Below the pieces are notes generated by a model. The model was given only the letters and a program-made list of their open reading frames with translations, searched no databases and was not told the DNA's origin. Shown piece by piece: positions 24,896-34,594 of a DNA stretch of 44,391 nt (position 1 is its first letter; each line of letters opens with the position of its first letter). The DNA comes from an uncultured beta proteobacterium (GTDB lineage: Bacteria; Pseudomonadota; Gammaproteobacteria; Burkholderiales; Burkholderiaceae_C): NCBI GenBank assembly GCA_903886275.1, contig CAISLN010000122.1, positions 1-44,391 of the forward strand, given 5' to 3'. Position numbers and translations under genes: made by a program.

Positions 24896-26566
24896 ATGTC
24901 AGCATCTAACGCAATATCAGTGAACCCTAGCCTTCTCCAGCGCTTTAACGGCATGGAGCAGGGCCAGCGTCTGCGTCTGGTGTTGGGTATCGCGCTGTTC
25001 GTGGCGATTGCTGTCGTGGGTCTGGTAATGGGGCGCCAGGCCGAGTGGCGCGTGCTCTATTCCAATCTGGCCGACAAGGACGGCGGCGCCGTGATTGCCC
25101 AGTTGGGCACCATGAACATTCCCTACAAGTACTCGGAGGGCGGCGGCGCCATCCTGGTGCCGGCCGACCGGGTGCACGACGCGCGCCTCAAGCTGGCCTC
25201 GCTGGGCCTGCCCAAGGGCACGGTTTCGGGTTTTGAGATGATGGAGTCGAACCGCTTTGGCATGACCCAGTTCCAGGAGCGCCTGACCTTTCAGCGCGGC
25301 CTGGAGGGTGAACTGACCCGCTCCATCCAGTCGATTTCTTCGGTGGCCAGCGCCCGTGTGCACCTGGCCCTGCCTAACCAGAATGGGTTTTTTCGGGACC
25401 AGCAAAAACCCTCGGCCTCGGTGTTGCTCAGCCTGAACCCGGGCCGCGCGCTGGACAAAATCCAGCTCGCCGGCATTGTGCATTTGGTGGCTTCCAGCGT
25501 GCCCGAGCTCGACCCCGGCGCGGTGAGCGTGCTCGATGACACCGGAAAGCTGCTCTCCAAGCCCTCGGGCGGCAATGTCAACAGCCTGACTGCGGACGCC
25601 GAGCAGTTGCAATATGCCCAGCAGCTTGAGCAGGTTTATAGCCGGCGCATCCTGGATATTTTGGAGCCGCTGGTAGGCGCGCAAAACGTCAAGGCCCAGG
25701 TCACGGCCGAAGTGGACTTCTCCCAGACCGAGTCCACCACCGAGTCGCACAAGCCCAATCTGACGCAGGAAACCAGCGCAGTGCGCAGCCAGCAGACGGT
25801 GGAAAGCACCAACGGTGGCGGTACCGGTCCAGCAGCCGGTGTGCCAGGAGCCACCTCCAACCAGCCGCCTGCAGCCTCATCGGCCCCCATCAACGGCCAA
25901 CCCCAGGCGCTGACCGCTGCCGGCCAGTCGGGCGCCACCGGCAGCAGCAAAAAAGAATCCATCGTCAATTACGAGGTGGACAAGACGGTGCAGGTGGTCA
26001 AGGGCGCCACCGGTGTGGTCAAGCGCATCAATGCCGCCGTGGTGGTCAACAACTTCAACAAGACCGACGACAAGGGCAAGGTCACCAGCACCCCATTGAC
26101 CGCCGCCCAGGTGGAGCAGATGACCGCCCTGGTGCGCGAGGCCGTGGGCTTTAACAAGGACCGGGGCGACTCGGTCAACCTGATGAACTCCCCCTTTGCC
26201 AGCGAAAAAGTTGAGGTGCTGGACCTGCCGATGTGGCGCCAGCCGGCGGTCGTGGACCTGGCGCAAAGCTTGGCCTGGCCCTTGGGTACGCTGGCCCTGG
26301 CCGCCCTGGTGTTGCTGGGCTTTGTGAAGCCGGCCTTCAAGACTCTGGCTGCCAGCCGTCCGGTTGGGCGAGAATTGCAGCTCGATGCGATGGAAGAGGA
26401 AGAGCCCGAACGGCCCCAACTGGCAGCCCCTAGGTCCCACAACGAGCCCCCTGTGATCAGCGCTTCGGAGCAGCGCATGGAAGAGGCGCGCCAACTTACA
26501 CGCGACAATCCGGCCGCTGTTGCTAACATCGTGAAATCCTGGATCAACGGGGAAGCCGCTGCGTAA
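24896..26566 (+). CDS. fliF: Flagellar MS-ring protein FliF
   Basis: FliF forms the membrane-embedded MS ring on which the flagellum and its export gate are built. The 556 residues have an N-terminal membrane segment (about 27-46, LVLGIALFVAIAVVGLVMG), ring-building domains (YSNLADKDGGAVIAQL, SRFGMTQFQ-like motif MESNRFGMTQFQERL) and a second membrane segment near 463-483. A C-terminal tail with a Glu-rich patch (EEEEPERPQ) binds FliG in known systems. Length matches the family (~550). GGAAG lies 6 nt before ATG 24896. It heads the fliFGHIJK cluster. Confidence 0.97.
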   Translation: MSASNAISVNPSLLQRFNGMEQGQRLRLVLGIALFVAIAVVGLVMGRQAEWRVLYSNLADKDGGAVIAQLGTMNIPYKYSEGGGAILVPADRVHDARLKLASLGLPKGTVSGFEMMESNRFGMTQFQERLTFQRGLEGELTRSIQSISSVASARVHLALPNQNGFFRDQQKPSASVLLSLNPGRALDKIQLAGIVHLVASSVPELDPGAVSVLDDTGKLLSKPSGGNVNSLTADAEQLQYAQQLEQVYSRRILDILEPLVGAQNVKAQVTAEVDFSQTESTTESHKPNLTQETSAVRSQQTVESTNGGGTGPAAGVPGATSNQPPAASSAPINGQPQALTAAGQSGATGSSKKESIVNYEVDKTVQVVKGATGVVKRINAAVVVNNFNKTDDKGKVTSTPLTAAQVEQMTALVREAVGFNKDRGDSVNLMNSPFASEKVEVLDLPMWRQPAVVDLAQSLAWPLGTLALAALVLLGFVKPAFKTLAASRPVGRELQLDAMEEEEPERPQLAAPRSHNEPPVISASEQRMEEARQLTRDNPAAVANIVKSWINGEAAA

Positions 26567-26590
26567 GCACGCGCGCACCACCAAAACACT

Positions 26591-27592
26591 ATGCCAAACG
26601 AAGACGGACTCCAAAACGCTGCCATCTTGATGATGTCTCTGGGCGAGGCCGAGGCGTCGGAAGTCTTCAAACACTTGTCGCCCAAAGAGGTGCAAAAGCT
26701 CGGCGAGGCGATTGCCAAGACCTCGCAGGTCACACGCGACAAGGTCGATGCAGTGGTGGACAAGTTCCATGGCGTGGCCGCCTCGCACAGCCTCTTGGTG
26801 TCCAATTCGGGCGACTATGTGCGCTCGGTGCTCCGGTTGGCCCTGGGCGATGACAAGGCGGCGCTGCTGATCGACCGCATTTTGCAGGGCGGCGACGTCT
26901 CCGGCATCGAGAGCCTGAAGTGGATGGACCCGCTGTCGGTGGCCGAGCTGCTGCGCAACGAGCACCCGCAAATCGTGGCCGCTATCTTGGTGCACCTGGA
27001 GTTTGACCAGGCGGCCGACGTGCTCAAGCAGTTGCCCGAGCGCCAGCGCAACGAGGTCATGCTGCGCGTGGCCACCATGGAGGGCATACAGCCTACGGCG
27101 CTCAAAGACCTCAACGAGGTTCTATTCCATGTGCTGGCCGGCGGCGACAAGATCCGCAAGGCCTCGCTGGGTGGCGTCAAGACAGCGGCCGAGATGATCA
27201 ACCTGATGGGTACCGCCATCGAGGGCACGGTGATCGAATCCATCCGCAGCCATGATGCCGATCTGGCGCAGAAGATCATGGACAAGATGTTTGTCTTCGA
27301 CGACGTGCTCAAGCTCGACGACAAGGCCATTCAGATGGTGCTCAAGGAGGTGTCCACCGACGTGCTCATCGTCGCCCTCAAAGGGGCACAGCCCGAACTC
27401 AAGGACAAGATCCTGGCCAATATGTCTACCCGCGCTGCGGCCACCCTCAAGGAAGACCTGGAGTCGCGCGGCCCCATGCGCCTGTCCGAGGTGGAGGCGC
27501 AGCAAAAAGAAATTCTCAAGACCGTGCGCCGACTGGCCGACGAGGGCCAGATTGTCATAGGTGGCGGAGGTGGCGACGACGCCATGGTCTGA
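26591..27592 (+). CDS. fliG: Flagellar motor switch protein FliG
   Basis: FliG is the switch component that contacts FliF, FliM and the stator. The 333-residue protein has the usual three domains, with the conserved EHPQI motif (residues near 119-123, LLRNEHPQIVAAIL) in the middle domain. The C-terminal torque helix region (DKMFVFDDVLKLDDKAIQ) carries the expected charged residues. The gene starts 24 nt after fliF with only a weak ribosome binding site, and its TGA overlaps the fliH ATG by one base. Confidence 0.97.
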   Translation: MPNEDGLQNAAILMMSLGEAEASEVFKHLSPKEVQKLGEAIAKTSQVTRDKVDAVVDKFHGVAASHSLLVSNSGDYVRSVLRLALGDDKAALLIDRILQGGDVSGIESLKWMDPLSVAELLRNEHPQIVAAILVHLEFDQAADVLKQLPERQRNEVMLRVATMEGIQPTALKDLNEVLFHVLAGGDKIRKASLGGVKTAAEMINLMGTAIEGTVIESIRSHDADLAQKIMDKMFVFDDVLKLDDKAIQMVLKEVSTDVLIVALKGAQPELKDKILANMSTRAAATLKEDLESRGPMRLSEVEAQQKEILKTVRRLADEGQIVIGGGGGDDAMV

Positions 27593-28278
27593 TGTCACGT
27601 GCCCATTCCTCCTTTATCCCTTCCGAAGACATCGTCGCGGCCAGCGAATGGACGTTTGACCCGGTCGATCAGGCCGCGTTGCGCTTTGCCGCCAAGGTCA
27701 AGGCGCAGGCCGAGGCCGAGGACCGCGCGCGCGATAACCTGGCGCACCAGACTGGCTTTGAGGAGGGCTATGCCCAGGGCCACGCCCATGCCACGTTGGA
27801 CGGCCAACGCATGATCCAGGAGTACATCGACAACCAGGGGCAGGACGCGGCGCGGCATTTTTTGGCCCTGTTCGAGTCGGCGCAGGAGCAGGTGGAGCAG
27901 TCGCAACAGGCCATGGCCAAGGGCGTGCTGGAGCTGGCCTGCGAACTGGCGCGCCAGGTGCTGCGCCGCGAGCTCAGCACCAATCCGAATGCCTTGCAGC
28001 CGGTGGTGCGCGAGGCGTTGGGCACCCTCACGGTGGACGCCAAGATGGCCGCCGTGCGCATGAACCCGGTCGATCTCGATGTGCTGGCCGAGGACCTGGT
28101 GCGCGAATTTCCCAACCTCAAGCTGACCCTGGTGCCCGATGCCACGGTCAGCGCCGGTGGTTGCCTGGTGGAGGCGGCCGGCACCGTGGTCGATGGCACG
28201 GTGCAGCGGCGCTGGCACCGGGCCGTGGCCGGTCTGGGCCTGGAGTCGAGCTGGGAGCAGGACCTCGATGTCCGCTGA
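27592..28278 (+). CDS. fliH: Flagellar export ATPase regulator FliH
   Basis: FliH is the cytoplasmic stalk that holds the export ATPase FliI inactive and docks it to the motor. The 228 residues have a Gln/Ala/Glu-rich N-terminal part with a GxxxG-like helix (EEGYAQGHAHA) and a C-terminal domain related to the ATP synthase delta subunit (LACELARQVLRRELSTNP). The start overlaps the fliG stop (TGATG), and its end overlaps fliI by 11 nt. Confidence 0.92.
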   Translation: MSRAHSSFIPSEDIVAASEWTFDPVDQAALRFAAKVKAQAEAEDRARDNLAHQTGFEEGYAQGHAHATLDGQRMIQEYIDNQGQDAARHFLALFESAQEQVEQSQQAMAKGVLELACELARQVLRRELSTNPNALQPVVREALGTLTVDAKMAAVRMNPVDLDVLAEDLVREFPNLKLTLVPDATVSAGGCLVEAAGTVVDGTVQRRWHRAVAGLGLESSWEQDLDVR

Positions 28279-29701
28279 AGCCGCCTCTGTTGCTGTCGAT
28301 GCGCCCGGCAAATGGGCGGATTTTTTTCAACGCTCGCAGCAGCGTGTGGCGCGCAGCACCCATTTGGAGGTGCGCGGAACCCTGACCCGCCTGGCCGGCC
28401 TGGTGCTGGAGGCCAGCGGCCTGCGCGCCCCGGTGGGTTCGCAATGCGTGGTGACCTCGGGCAGCCGTGAGGCGGTGCTGGCCGAGGTGGTCGGCTTCTC
28501 CAACGACCGCGCCTTTTTGATGCCGGCCGGCGATGTGCATGGTCTCTCCAGTGGCGCCAGCGTGGCACCCGCTGCCCACTATGTGCCGGTGCCGCTGTGG
28601 CGCGGTGCCAGCGACGCCGACAGGGCCTCTGACACCGGCATGCTGCGCCTGCCCCTGGGCGACGGGCTGCTGGGCCGGGTGGTGGATTCGCAGGGCATGC
28701 CGCTGGACCGCATGGGCCCGATTCTGGATGTGGTGGCCAAGCCGCTGGAGCGCAAACCCATCAATGCGATGGACCGCGACCCGGTGCGCCAGAGCCTGGA
28801 CACCGGCGTGCGCGCCATCAACGCCATGCTCAGCGTGGGGCGCGGCCAGCGCATAGGCCTGTTTGCCGGCTCCGGCGTGGGCAAGAGCGTGCTCTTGGGC
28901 ATGATGGCCCGCTACACCGAGGCCGATGTGATTGTGGTCGGCCTGATCGGCGAACGCGGACGCGAGGTGAAGGAATTCATTGAAGACATTCTGGGTGCCG
29001 ATGGCCGGGCCCGCTCGGTGGTGGTGGCCGCACCGGCCGATGCGCCGCCGCTGTTGCGCTTGCAGGGCGCCGCCTATGCCACGGCGATTGCGGAGAGCTT
29101 TCGCGACGAGGGCAGGCATGTGCTGCTCTTGATGGACTCGCTGACCCGCTATGCGATGGCGCAGCGCGAAATTGCCTTGGCCATTGGCGAGCCACCGGCC
29201 ACCAAGGGCTATCCGCCAAGCTGCTTTGCCAAGCTGCCGCAGTTGGTGGAGCGCAGTGGCAACGGGCTCAACGGCGTGGGGTCGATTACGGCTTTTTACA
29301 CCGTGCTGACCGAGGGCGACGACCAGCAGGACCCGATTGCGGATGCGGCACGCGCCATCCTAGACGGCCACATCGTGCTCTCGCGCAGCCTGGCCGAGGC
29401 CGGTCACTATCCGGCCATCGACATCGAGCAATCCGCCTCGCGCGTGATGCACAACGTGGTGAGCCGCGAGCATTTCGAGCTGGCGCGGCGCTTTCGCGCG
29501 ATTTACTCCAAGTACGAAAAAGGCCGCGACCTGGTGCAGATCGGCGCCTATGCCCATGGCTCGGACCCCGGCCTGGACGAGGCGATTGCCCTGCACGATG
29601 ACATGGGCCGCTTCTTGCAACAAGACATGTTTGAATCCGCCCCGATGGAGCTGGTGTTGCAGCAGATGGCCCAGGCCTGCAATGCCGCATTGGCACGCTA
29701 A
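28268..29701 (+). CDS. fliI: Flagellum-specific ATP synthase FliI
   Basis: FliI is the hexameric ATPase of the flagellar type III export apparatus. The 477-residue protein carries Walker A GSGVGKS (201-207), GLIGERGREVKEFIE, a Walker B region (VLLLMDSLTRYAMAQREI) and the family sequence GEPPATKGYPPS. The start MSAEAASVAV (ATG 28268) overlaps fliH by 11 nt. A longer frame upstream would run through fliH and is unlikely. All catalytic motifs are intact. Confidence 0.96.
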   Translation: MSAEAASVAVDAPGKWADFFQRSQQRVARSTHLEVRGTLTRLAGLVLEASGLRAPVGSQCVVTSGSREAVLAEVVGFSNDRAFLMPAGDVHGLSSGASVAPAAHYVPVPLWRGASDADRASDTGMLRLPLGDGLLGRVVDSQGMPLDRMGPILDVVAKPLERKPINAMDRDPVRQSLDTGVRAINAMLSVGRGQRIGLFAGSGVGKSVLLGMMARYTEADVIVVGLIGERGREVKEFIEDILGADGRARSVVVAAPADAPPLLRLQGAAYATAIAESFRDEGRHVLLLMDSLTRYAMAQREIALAIGEPPATKGYPPSCFAKLPQLVERSGNGLNGVGSITAFYTVLTEGDDQQDPIADAARAILDGHIVLSRSLAEAGHYPAIDIEQSASRVMHNVVSREHFELARRFRAIYSKYEKGRDLVQIGAYAHGSDPGLDEAIALHDDMGRFLQQDMFESAPMELVLQQMAQACNAALAR

Positions 29702-29727
29702 AGCGCTCACGCTGAAAGCCCCTCACC

Positions 29728-30195
29728 ATGCCTAAATTCAGAGCCCTGGAACTCGCCATTGAGCAGGCCACGCGCCAACGCGATGAGCAGGCCCGCCGCC
29801 ATGCCCAGGCCCAGCGCGCGCTGGAATATGGCCAGGGCCAGCTCGGTCAGCTGCAAAATTATTCGGCCGACACCGACGCCCGCTGGATCGGTGGCCATTC
29901 CGTCAACCTTTCGGTGGAGCTGATCAAACACCACTACCAGTTCATGGACCGGCTGCAAAACGCAGTCACCCTGCAACAGGGTGTGATCGCCAATCTGGAG
30001 CGCCAGCGCATGGCCGCGCACCAGATGCTGCTGCAGGCCGAGTACCGTTTGGCCGGCTTCAAGCAGGTCATCAAAAGCCGCCGCGCTGCGCTCGATGGCG
30101 TGCAGCAGCGCCGCGAGCAGCGCGCCACCGACGAGTTCGCGGCCATGCGCCACACCATGGCGCGCGCCCTGCTGACTACCGAAGAAATACTATGA
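29728..30195 (+). CDS. fliJ: Flagellar export chaperone-escort protein FliJ
   Basis: The 155-residue protein is almost entirely a charged, Gln-rich coiled coil (e.g. EQATRQRDEQARRHAQAQRA), as expected for FliJ, which links FliI to the export gate. Assignment rests on composition, length (~147 in E. coli) and position between fliI and fliK. The gene starts 26 nt after fliI, and its stop overlaps the fliK start (ATGA 30192-30195). Confidence 0.88.
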   Translation: MPKFRALELAIEQATRQRDEQARRHAQAQRALEYGQGQLGQLQNYSADTDARWIGGHSVNLSVELIKHHYQFMDRLQNAVTLQQGVIANLERQRMAAHQMLLQAEYRLAGFKQVIKSRRAALDGVQQRREQRATDEFAAMRHTMARALLTTEEIL

Positions 30196-31358
30196 GCATC
30201 GAAAAAAGCCCGGCACCCACTGCCAACGCTCCAGCGCGCACGGACAGCAAGCACGGAGTCAAAGCCAAGGGCGGCGATGGCGCAGCCGACGACCCGGACA
30301 AGGGTTTTATGGCCATCCTGGGCGCAATGGGTGATACGCCTGCCGATGCCGCTCCAGCCAGCGGCAGCACGCCGCCCGACTTGGCCGGCGCCGCTGTCCC
30401 CGCCTTGGATGTCAGCCTGCTGCTGCAACAAAACCCGCAGATCGCCGCAGCCTCCCTGTTGGGTGCGCAGACCGCACAGGCTGCGGGCGACTCGGCGCTG
30501 CCAGAGTTATCGGGCCAGGCACCGCGCCGGTTCGCATTGGCACAGGCTGGAGATGGTGCTGCTGTCAAGAGCGCGGGAATCGGTCTGGCTGCCGCCAGCG
30601 ATACGCCGCAGCCGGTTCAGTCGCTGACGCAGGGCCTGCAGCACGCCGGTGCCCAGGCCCGCGCGGTCAGAGAGTCCCTGCAAGCAGCGACCGATACAAC
30701 TGCCAGCAGCAGCAGCACGCAGGTTGGCAATGAGCGTGCCGTCGCCGACAAATTCATGGCGGCCCTGGAGCAGGGCCGCTCGCCCCAGGGCCAAGCTGTG
30801 CTGGCGCCGCTCTTTGCGCCACTGTTGGCCAAGCAAGAGAAGCCGCAGGGCGAGCGCGCCGGCTTTGGTTTCAAGACGGCCGAGCCGACATACTCCGGCA
30901 CGACCCTGGGTGTGAGTGCGCCAGACTTTTCCCAGTCTGGCGCCCCGGCGCCGGTGATGGCGCCCGAGATGCAGGTGGCCGAGCAGGTGAGCTACTGGGT
31001 GTCGCAAAACGTGCAGAACGCTGAGCTCAAGCTCGATGGCCTGGGCCAGTCACCGGTGCAGGTCAGCATCAGCGTGCAGGGGAATGAGGCACAAATCAGC
31101 TTTCGCACCGACGAGGCGGCCACCCGTGGCATGCTGGAGGCGGCGGCTAGCCACCTCAAGGACATGTTGCAACGCGAAGGTCTGGTGCTGACCGGTGTGT
31201 CGGTGGGAAGTTCGGGCAGTGGTGACGCCGGTGGCAATGAGCGCCGTGCCCGGCAAAATGTGCGCCAGGGCGTGATCGCACCGATGCAGGTGGCCAGTGC
31301 GGAGAGCGGCCCGCGCCTGCGCACCGATGCGGGTCGCGCGGTAGATCTTTTTGTTTAA
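30192..31358 (+). CDS. fliK: Flagellar hook-length control protein FliK
   Basis: FliK measures hook length and switches export specificity. The 388 residues have a long Ala/Gln/Pro-rich, poorly conserved N-terminal ruler region. The C-terminal switch domain (about 255-340) carries LDGLGQSPVQVSISVQGNEA and GMLEAAASHLKDMLQREGL, the family signature. The tail ends in AVDLFV, which resembles the ends of two chemotaxis proteins further downstream. It is coupled to fliJ by ATGA. A 113-nt gap to fliL follows. Confidence 0.92.
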   Translation: MSIEKSPAPTANAPARTDSKHGVKAKGGDGAADDPDKGFMAILGAMGDTPADAAPASGSTPPDLAGAAVPALDVSLLLQQNPQIAAASLLGAQTAQAAGDSALPELSGQAPRRFALAQAGDGAAVKSAGIGLAAASDTPQPVQSLTQGLQHAGAQARAVRESLQAATDTTASSSSTQVGNERAVADKFMAALEQGRSPQGQAVLAPLFAPLLAKQEKPQGERAGFGFKTAEPTYSGTTLGVSAPDFSQSGAPAPVMAPEMQVAEQVSYWVSQNVQNAELKLDGLGQSPVQVSISVQGNEAQISFRTDEAATRGMLEAAASHLKDMLQREGLVLTGVSVGSSGSGDAGGNERRARQNVRQGVIAPMQVASAESGPRLRTDAGRAVDLFV

Positions 31359-31471
31359 CGCCGCGCCAATGGGCAAAAATCAGGATAGGCTGTGGCATTA
31401 CCGGCTTTATTGAACCTTTGGACGTTTTCTAAGGGACAATCATCGCCCCATACAGTGAGTGAGGATTAACA

Positions 31472-32044
31472 GTGGCTACTGCACCAGAAGCAAGCGGCGA
31501 AGCAAAGCCTCCGGCAAAGAAGAGTAAGAAGTTGCTGATCATCGTCGGCGTGGTCGTGCTGATTTTGGCGTTGGCCGGTGCGGGTTTTTATTTCCTTGTG
31601 CTCAAGCCGCGTGCGGCAGCAGCAGCCGAAGATGGCGGCGAAGACACCTCCAAGCCCGCCGCCCACAACGTCCATGCCACGCCTCCGGCCTATTTGGTCA
31701 TGGACAACATGGTGGTCAATCTGGCCGACCCGGGCGGGGACCGGGTGGCCCAGATTGGCGTGACTCTGGTGGTGGCCGATGAGCACACGTCGGGCACAGT
31801 GAAGGCCTTTTTGCCCACCATACGCAGCGGCGTGCTGATGCTGATTTCACAGCGCACGGCGGTTGAGTTGCTGACGACCGAGGGCAAAGAGGCGCTGTCC
31901 AAGGCAATTCTGCGCGAGGCCAGCCTGCCCTTTGGCGGCGGTGGCGAAGAAGAAGTGCCTGCCGACCCCAAGAAGAAAAAGAAGAGCGCGCATGTCGAGA
32001 TGCCGGTCACAGCCGTGCTGTTTTCCAGCTTCATCATCCAGTAG
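31472..32044 (+). CDS. fliL: Flagellar basal-body-associated protein FliL
   Basis: FliL surrounds the stator and modulates torque. The 190 residues begin with a Lys-rich cytoplasmic stretch and one membrane helix (about 24-45, LLIIVGVVVLILALAGAGFY). A periplasmic domain with YLVMDNMVVNLADPGGDR follows, ending VTAVLFSSFIIQ. It starts with GTG 31472, with GAGGA 6 nt upstream. It is slightly longer than the E. coli protein. The 113-nt spacer before it could hold the promoter of fliLMNOPQR, but I see no strong match. Confidence 0.94.
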   Translation: MATAPEASGEAKPPAKKSKKLLIIVGVVVLILALAGAGFYFLVLKPRAAAAAEDGGEDTSKPAAHNVHATPPAYLVMDNMVVNLADPGGDRVAQIGVTLVVADEHTSGTVKAFLPTIRSGVLMLISQRTAVELLTTEGKEALSKAILREASLPFGGGGEEEVPADPKKKKKSAHVEMPVTAVLFSSFIIQ

Positions 32045-32065
32045 CCACAGAACGGAAATAGCACC

Positions 32066-33070
32066 ATGAGCGAATCGTTTCTCTCCCAGGAAGAAGTGGA
32101 CGCCTTGCTCGAAGGCGTCACGGGTGAGAGCCAGAAGTCGGTGGAAGAGGCGGCCGAACACGGCGAGGTACGCACGTACAACATCTCTAGCCAAGAGCGC
32201 ATTGTGCGTGGGCGCATGCCCACCATGGAGATCGTCAACGAGCGCTTTGCCCGCAATCTGCGCCAGGGGCTGTTTAACTTCATTCGCCGCAGCCCTGAAA
32301 TTTCGGTGGGACCGGTCGCGGTGCAGCGCTACAGCGCCTTTTTGCGCGAGCTGGCGGTGCCGACCAACTTCAATATCGTGGCGATCCGCCCGCTGCGCGG
32401 CAGCGGCATGATTGTCTGCGAGCCCAGCTTGGTGTTTGGCGTGATCGACACCCTGTTTGGCGGTATCGGCAAGTTTCAGACCCGCATTGAGGGGCGCGAT
32501 TTTTCTGCTACCGAGCAGCGCGTCATCAATCGCCTGGTGGACGTGATCACCGAGGAATACAAAAAGGCATGGAAGGGCATTTATCCGCTGGAGCTGGAAT
32601 ACCAGCGCTCGGAGATGCAGCCCCAGTTCGTGACCATCGCCACGCCCAGCGAGATCGTGATTTCAACCTCCTTTCAGCTGGAAATCGGCGACATCGCGGG
32701 CTCTATCCATTTCTGCTTTCCCTATTCGACGCTGGAGCCGATCCGCGATGTGCTGTACTCCAGCACCCAGGGCGATTCGGTCGAGGTGGACAAGCGCTGG
32801 GTGAACGTGCTCACGCGTGAAATCCAGGCCGCCGAAGTGACGCTGGTGGCCCATTTGGCCACGGCCGAGGCCACGGTGGAGCGTCTTCTGTCGCTGAAGA
32901 AGGGGGACTTTATCGAGCTCAAGCGCGAACCCCGTATCCAGGCTACTGTGGACGGTGTTCCAATATTCGAGTGCAACTACGGCACCCACAATGCCAAATA
33001 TGCCATTCGCATTGAAAAAGCTTTACGCGGTAACGACCAAAACTGGTTAGGGGATAGACATGGCCACTGA
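32066..33070 (+). CDS. fliM: Flagellar motor switch protein FliM
   Basis: FliM is the C-ring protein that binds phosphorylated CheY. The 334 residues open with the CheY-binding motif region LSQEEVDALLEGV (about 5-17). The CheC-like middle domain follows (IVRGRMPTMEIVNERFARNL, GGIGKFQTRIEGRDF). The C-terminal SpoA domain (LLSLKKGDFIELKREP) pairs with FliN. The last 11 nt overlap the start of fliN. Confidence 0.97.
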   Translation: MSESFLSQEEVDALLEGVTGESQKSVEEAAEHGEVRTYNISSQERIVRGRMPTMEIVNERFARNLRQGLFNFIRRSPEISVGPVAVQRYSAFLRELAVPTNFNIVAIRPLRGSGMIVCEPSLVFGVIDTLFGGIGKFQTRIEGRDFSATEQRVINRLVDVITEEYKKAWKGIYPLELEYQRSEMQPQFVTIATPSEIVISTSFQLEIGDIAGSIHFCFPYSTLEPIRDVLYSSTQGDSVEVDKRWVNVLTREIQAAEVTLVAHLATAEATVERLLSLKKGDFIELKREPRIQATVDGVPIFECNYGTHNAKYAIRIEKALRGNDQNWLGDRHGH

Positions 33071-33494
33071 AGACACAAACGGCGAAGCAGCCGACGACGG
33101 AATGGCCGACTGGGCCGAGGCCCTGCTGGAGCAAAAGGGCGGAGATAACGCGGGCGACGCGAAGCCGGGCTCGGTGCTGTCGGGCAACTCGCCGCGGCCG
33201 TTTACAGCTGGCGGCAGCGATCTCGGGATGCAGGACATCAACATGGTGCTGGACATTCCGGTGCTGCTGTCGGTGGAGTTGGGGCGCACCAAGGTGCCCA
33301 TCAAGCACATTTTGCAACTTGGTCAGGGTTCGGTGGTGGAGCTCGACGCGCTGGCCGGTGAGCCCATGGACGTGCTGGTCAATGGCTACCTGATTGCCCA
33401 GGGCGAGGTGGTGGTGGTCAATGACAAGTTTGGCATCCGTCTGACCGACGTGGTGACTCCTTCCGAGCGGCTGCGGCGCGTCAGCAAGGGTTGA
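33060..33494 (+). CDS. fliN: Flagellar motor switch protein FliN
   Basis: FliN forms the base of the C ring with FliM. The 144 residues carry an acidic N-terminal extension and a C-terminal SpoA domain with the family sequence INMVLDIPVLLSVELGRTKV and the end FGIRLTDVVTPSERLRRV. ATG 33060 is preceded by AGGGGAT and overlaps the fliM end by 11 nt. Confidence 0.97.
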   Translation: MATEDTNGEAADDGMADWAEALLEQKGGDNAGDAKPGSVLSGNSPRPFTAGGSDLGMQDINMVLDIPVLLSVELGRTKVPIKHILQLGQGSVVELDALAGEPMDVLVNGYLIAQGEVVVVNDKFGIRLTDVVTPSERLRRVSKG

Positions 33495-33497
33495 CGT

Positions 33498-33806
33498 GTG
33501 ACTGGAATGACGCAGTCTCTGATGCTGGTTGGCCTGTTTCTTTGCGTGTTGTTGAGCTTGCCGTTTCTGATTGAGCACCTCAAAAAGCGCTATGGGCTGC
33601 GCTTACCGGGCGCCACCGGGCCGACCCGGCTGGTCTCCGCACTGTCGCTGGGGCCTCAGCAAAAGGTGGTGACGGTGGAGGTGGGGCCGCAAAACGCCAG
33701 GGTCTGGTTGGTGCTGGGCGTGACGCAGCAGTCCATCCAGTATCTGCATACCTTGCCTGCCGAGGCTGCAGCTGATTGCGCAACAGACCCCGTGCAAGCA
33801 CTTTGA
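33498..33806 (+). CDS. fliO: Flagellar export protein FliO
   Basis: FliO is a small membrane protein that assists assembly of the FliP export-gate ring. The 102 residues have one membrane helix (about 7-25, LMLVGLFLCVLLSLPFLIEH) and a short cytoplasmic beta-rich part (LSLGPQQKVVTVEVG, VWLVLGVT). GTG 33498 is chosen because AAGGG lies 7 nt upstream. ATG 33507 in frame is possible. Position between fliN and fliP supports the call. Confidence 0.88.
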   Translation: MTGMTQSLMLVGLFLCVLLSLPFLIEHLKKRYGLRLPGATGPTRLVSALSLGPQQKVVTVEVGPQNARVWLVLGVTQQSIQYLHTLPAEAAADCATDPVQAL

Positions 33807-33822
33807 GCCCGCTGTGGAACGC

Positions 33823-34581
33823 ATGAAAAAAACATCCTTTAGTGGAAAAAAAATAGCTCTGTTCCTGTTGGCCCTAGCGGTGGGAGGACTGGCGCATGCG
33901 CAAAACCAAGGGCAGTTGCCGTTGATCATCGGCAGCAGCGAGGGCGGCACCAATTACTCGGTGCCCATACAAACGCTGCTGTTCTTTACCGCGCTGTCTT
34001 TTTTGCCGGCCGTGCTGCTGATGATGACCGGCTTTACCCGCATCGTTATCGTGCTGTCGCTGTTGCGCCAGGCGCTAGGCACCCAGTCGGCGCCGCCGAC
34101 CCAGGTCATCGTCGGCCTGTCGCTGTTCCTGACCTTTTTTGTCATGGGCCCGACCTTGGACAAGGTCTACGCGGACGCCTACCTGCCCTACACCAACAAC
34201 AGCATCACGTTTGAGCAGGCGCTCGAAAAAGGGGAGGCGCCTTTGCGCAGCTTCATGGCCAAGCAGACCCGGCAGTCGGACTTTGCCCTGTTTGTCAAAC
34301 TGGCCAAGCTGCCGGTGGACACCAAGGTCGAAGTGGCGCCTCTGCGGGTGCTGGTGCCGTCCTTTGTCATCAGCGAGCTCAAGTCCGCGTTCCAGATTGG
34401 CTTCATGATCTTCATTCCGTTCTTGGTGATCGACATGGTGGTGGCGAGCGTGCTGATGTCGCTGGGCATGATGATGCTGTCACCGGTGCTGGTGGCGCTG
34501 CCCTTCAAGCTGATGCTGTTTGTGTTGGCGGATGGCTGGAACCTGCTGGTCGGTTCATTGGCGGCAAGCTTTGTGACCTAG
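33823..34581 (+). CDS. fliP: Flagellar export gate protein FliP
   Basis: FliP is the core subunit of the export gate. The 252-residue protein has a cleavable signal peptide (MKKTSF, then LFLLALAVGGLAHA) and the family motifs TALSFLPAVLLMMTGFTRIVI and LGMMMLSPVLVALPFKLMLF. I chose ATG 33823 as it gives a clean signal peptide. GTG 33814 upstream is possible. It is followed by fliQ after 13 nt. Confidence 0.96.
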   Translation: MKKTSFSGKKIALFLLALAVGGLAHAQNQGQLPLIIGSSEGGTNYSVPIQTLLFFTALSFLPAVLLMMTGFTRIVIVLSLLRQALGTQSAPPTQVIVGLSLFLTFFVMGPTLDKVYADAYLPYTNNSITFEQALEKGEAPLRSFMAKQTRQSDFALFVKLAKLPVDTKVEVAPLRVLVPSFVISELKSAFQIGFMIFIPFLVIDMVVASVLMSLGMMMLSPVLVALPFKLMLFVLADGWNLLVGSLAASFVT

Positions 34582-34594
34582 AAGGGGGCTGACC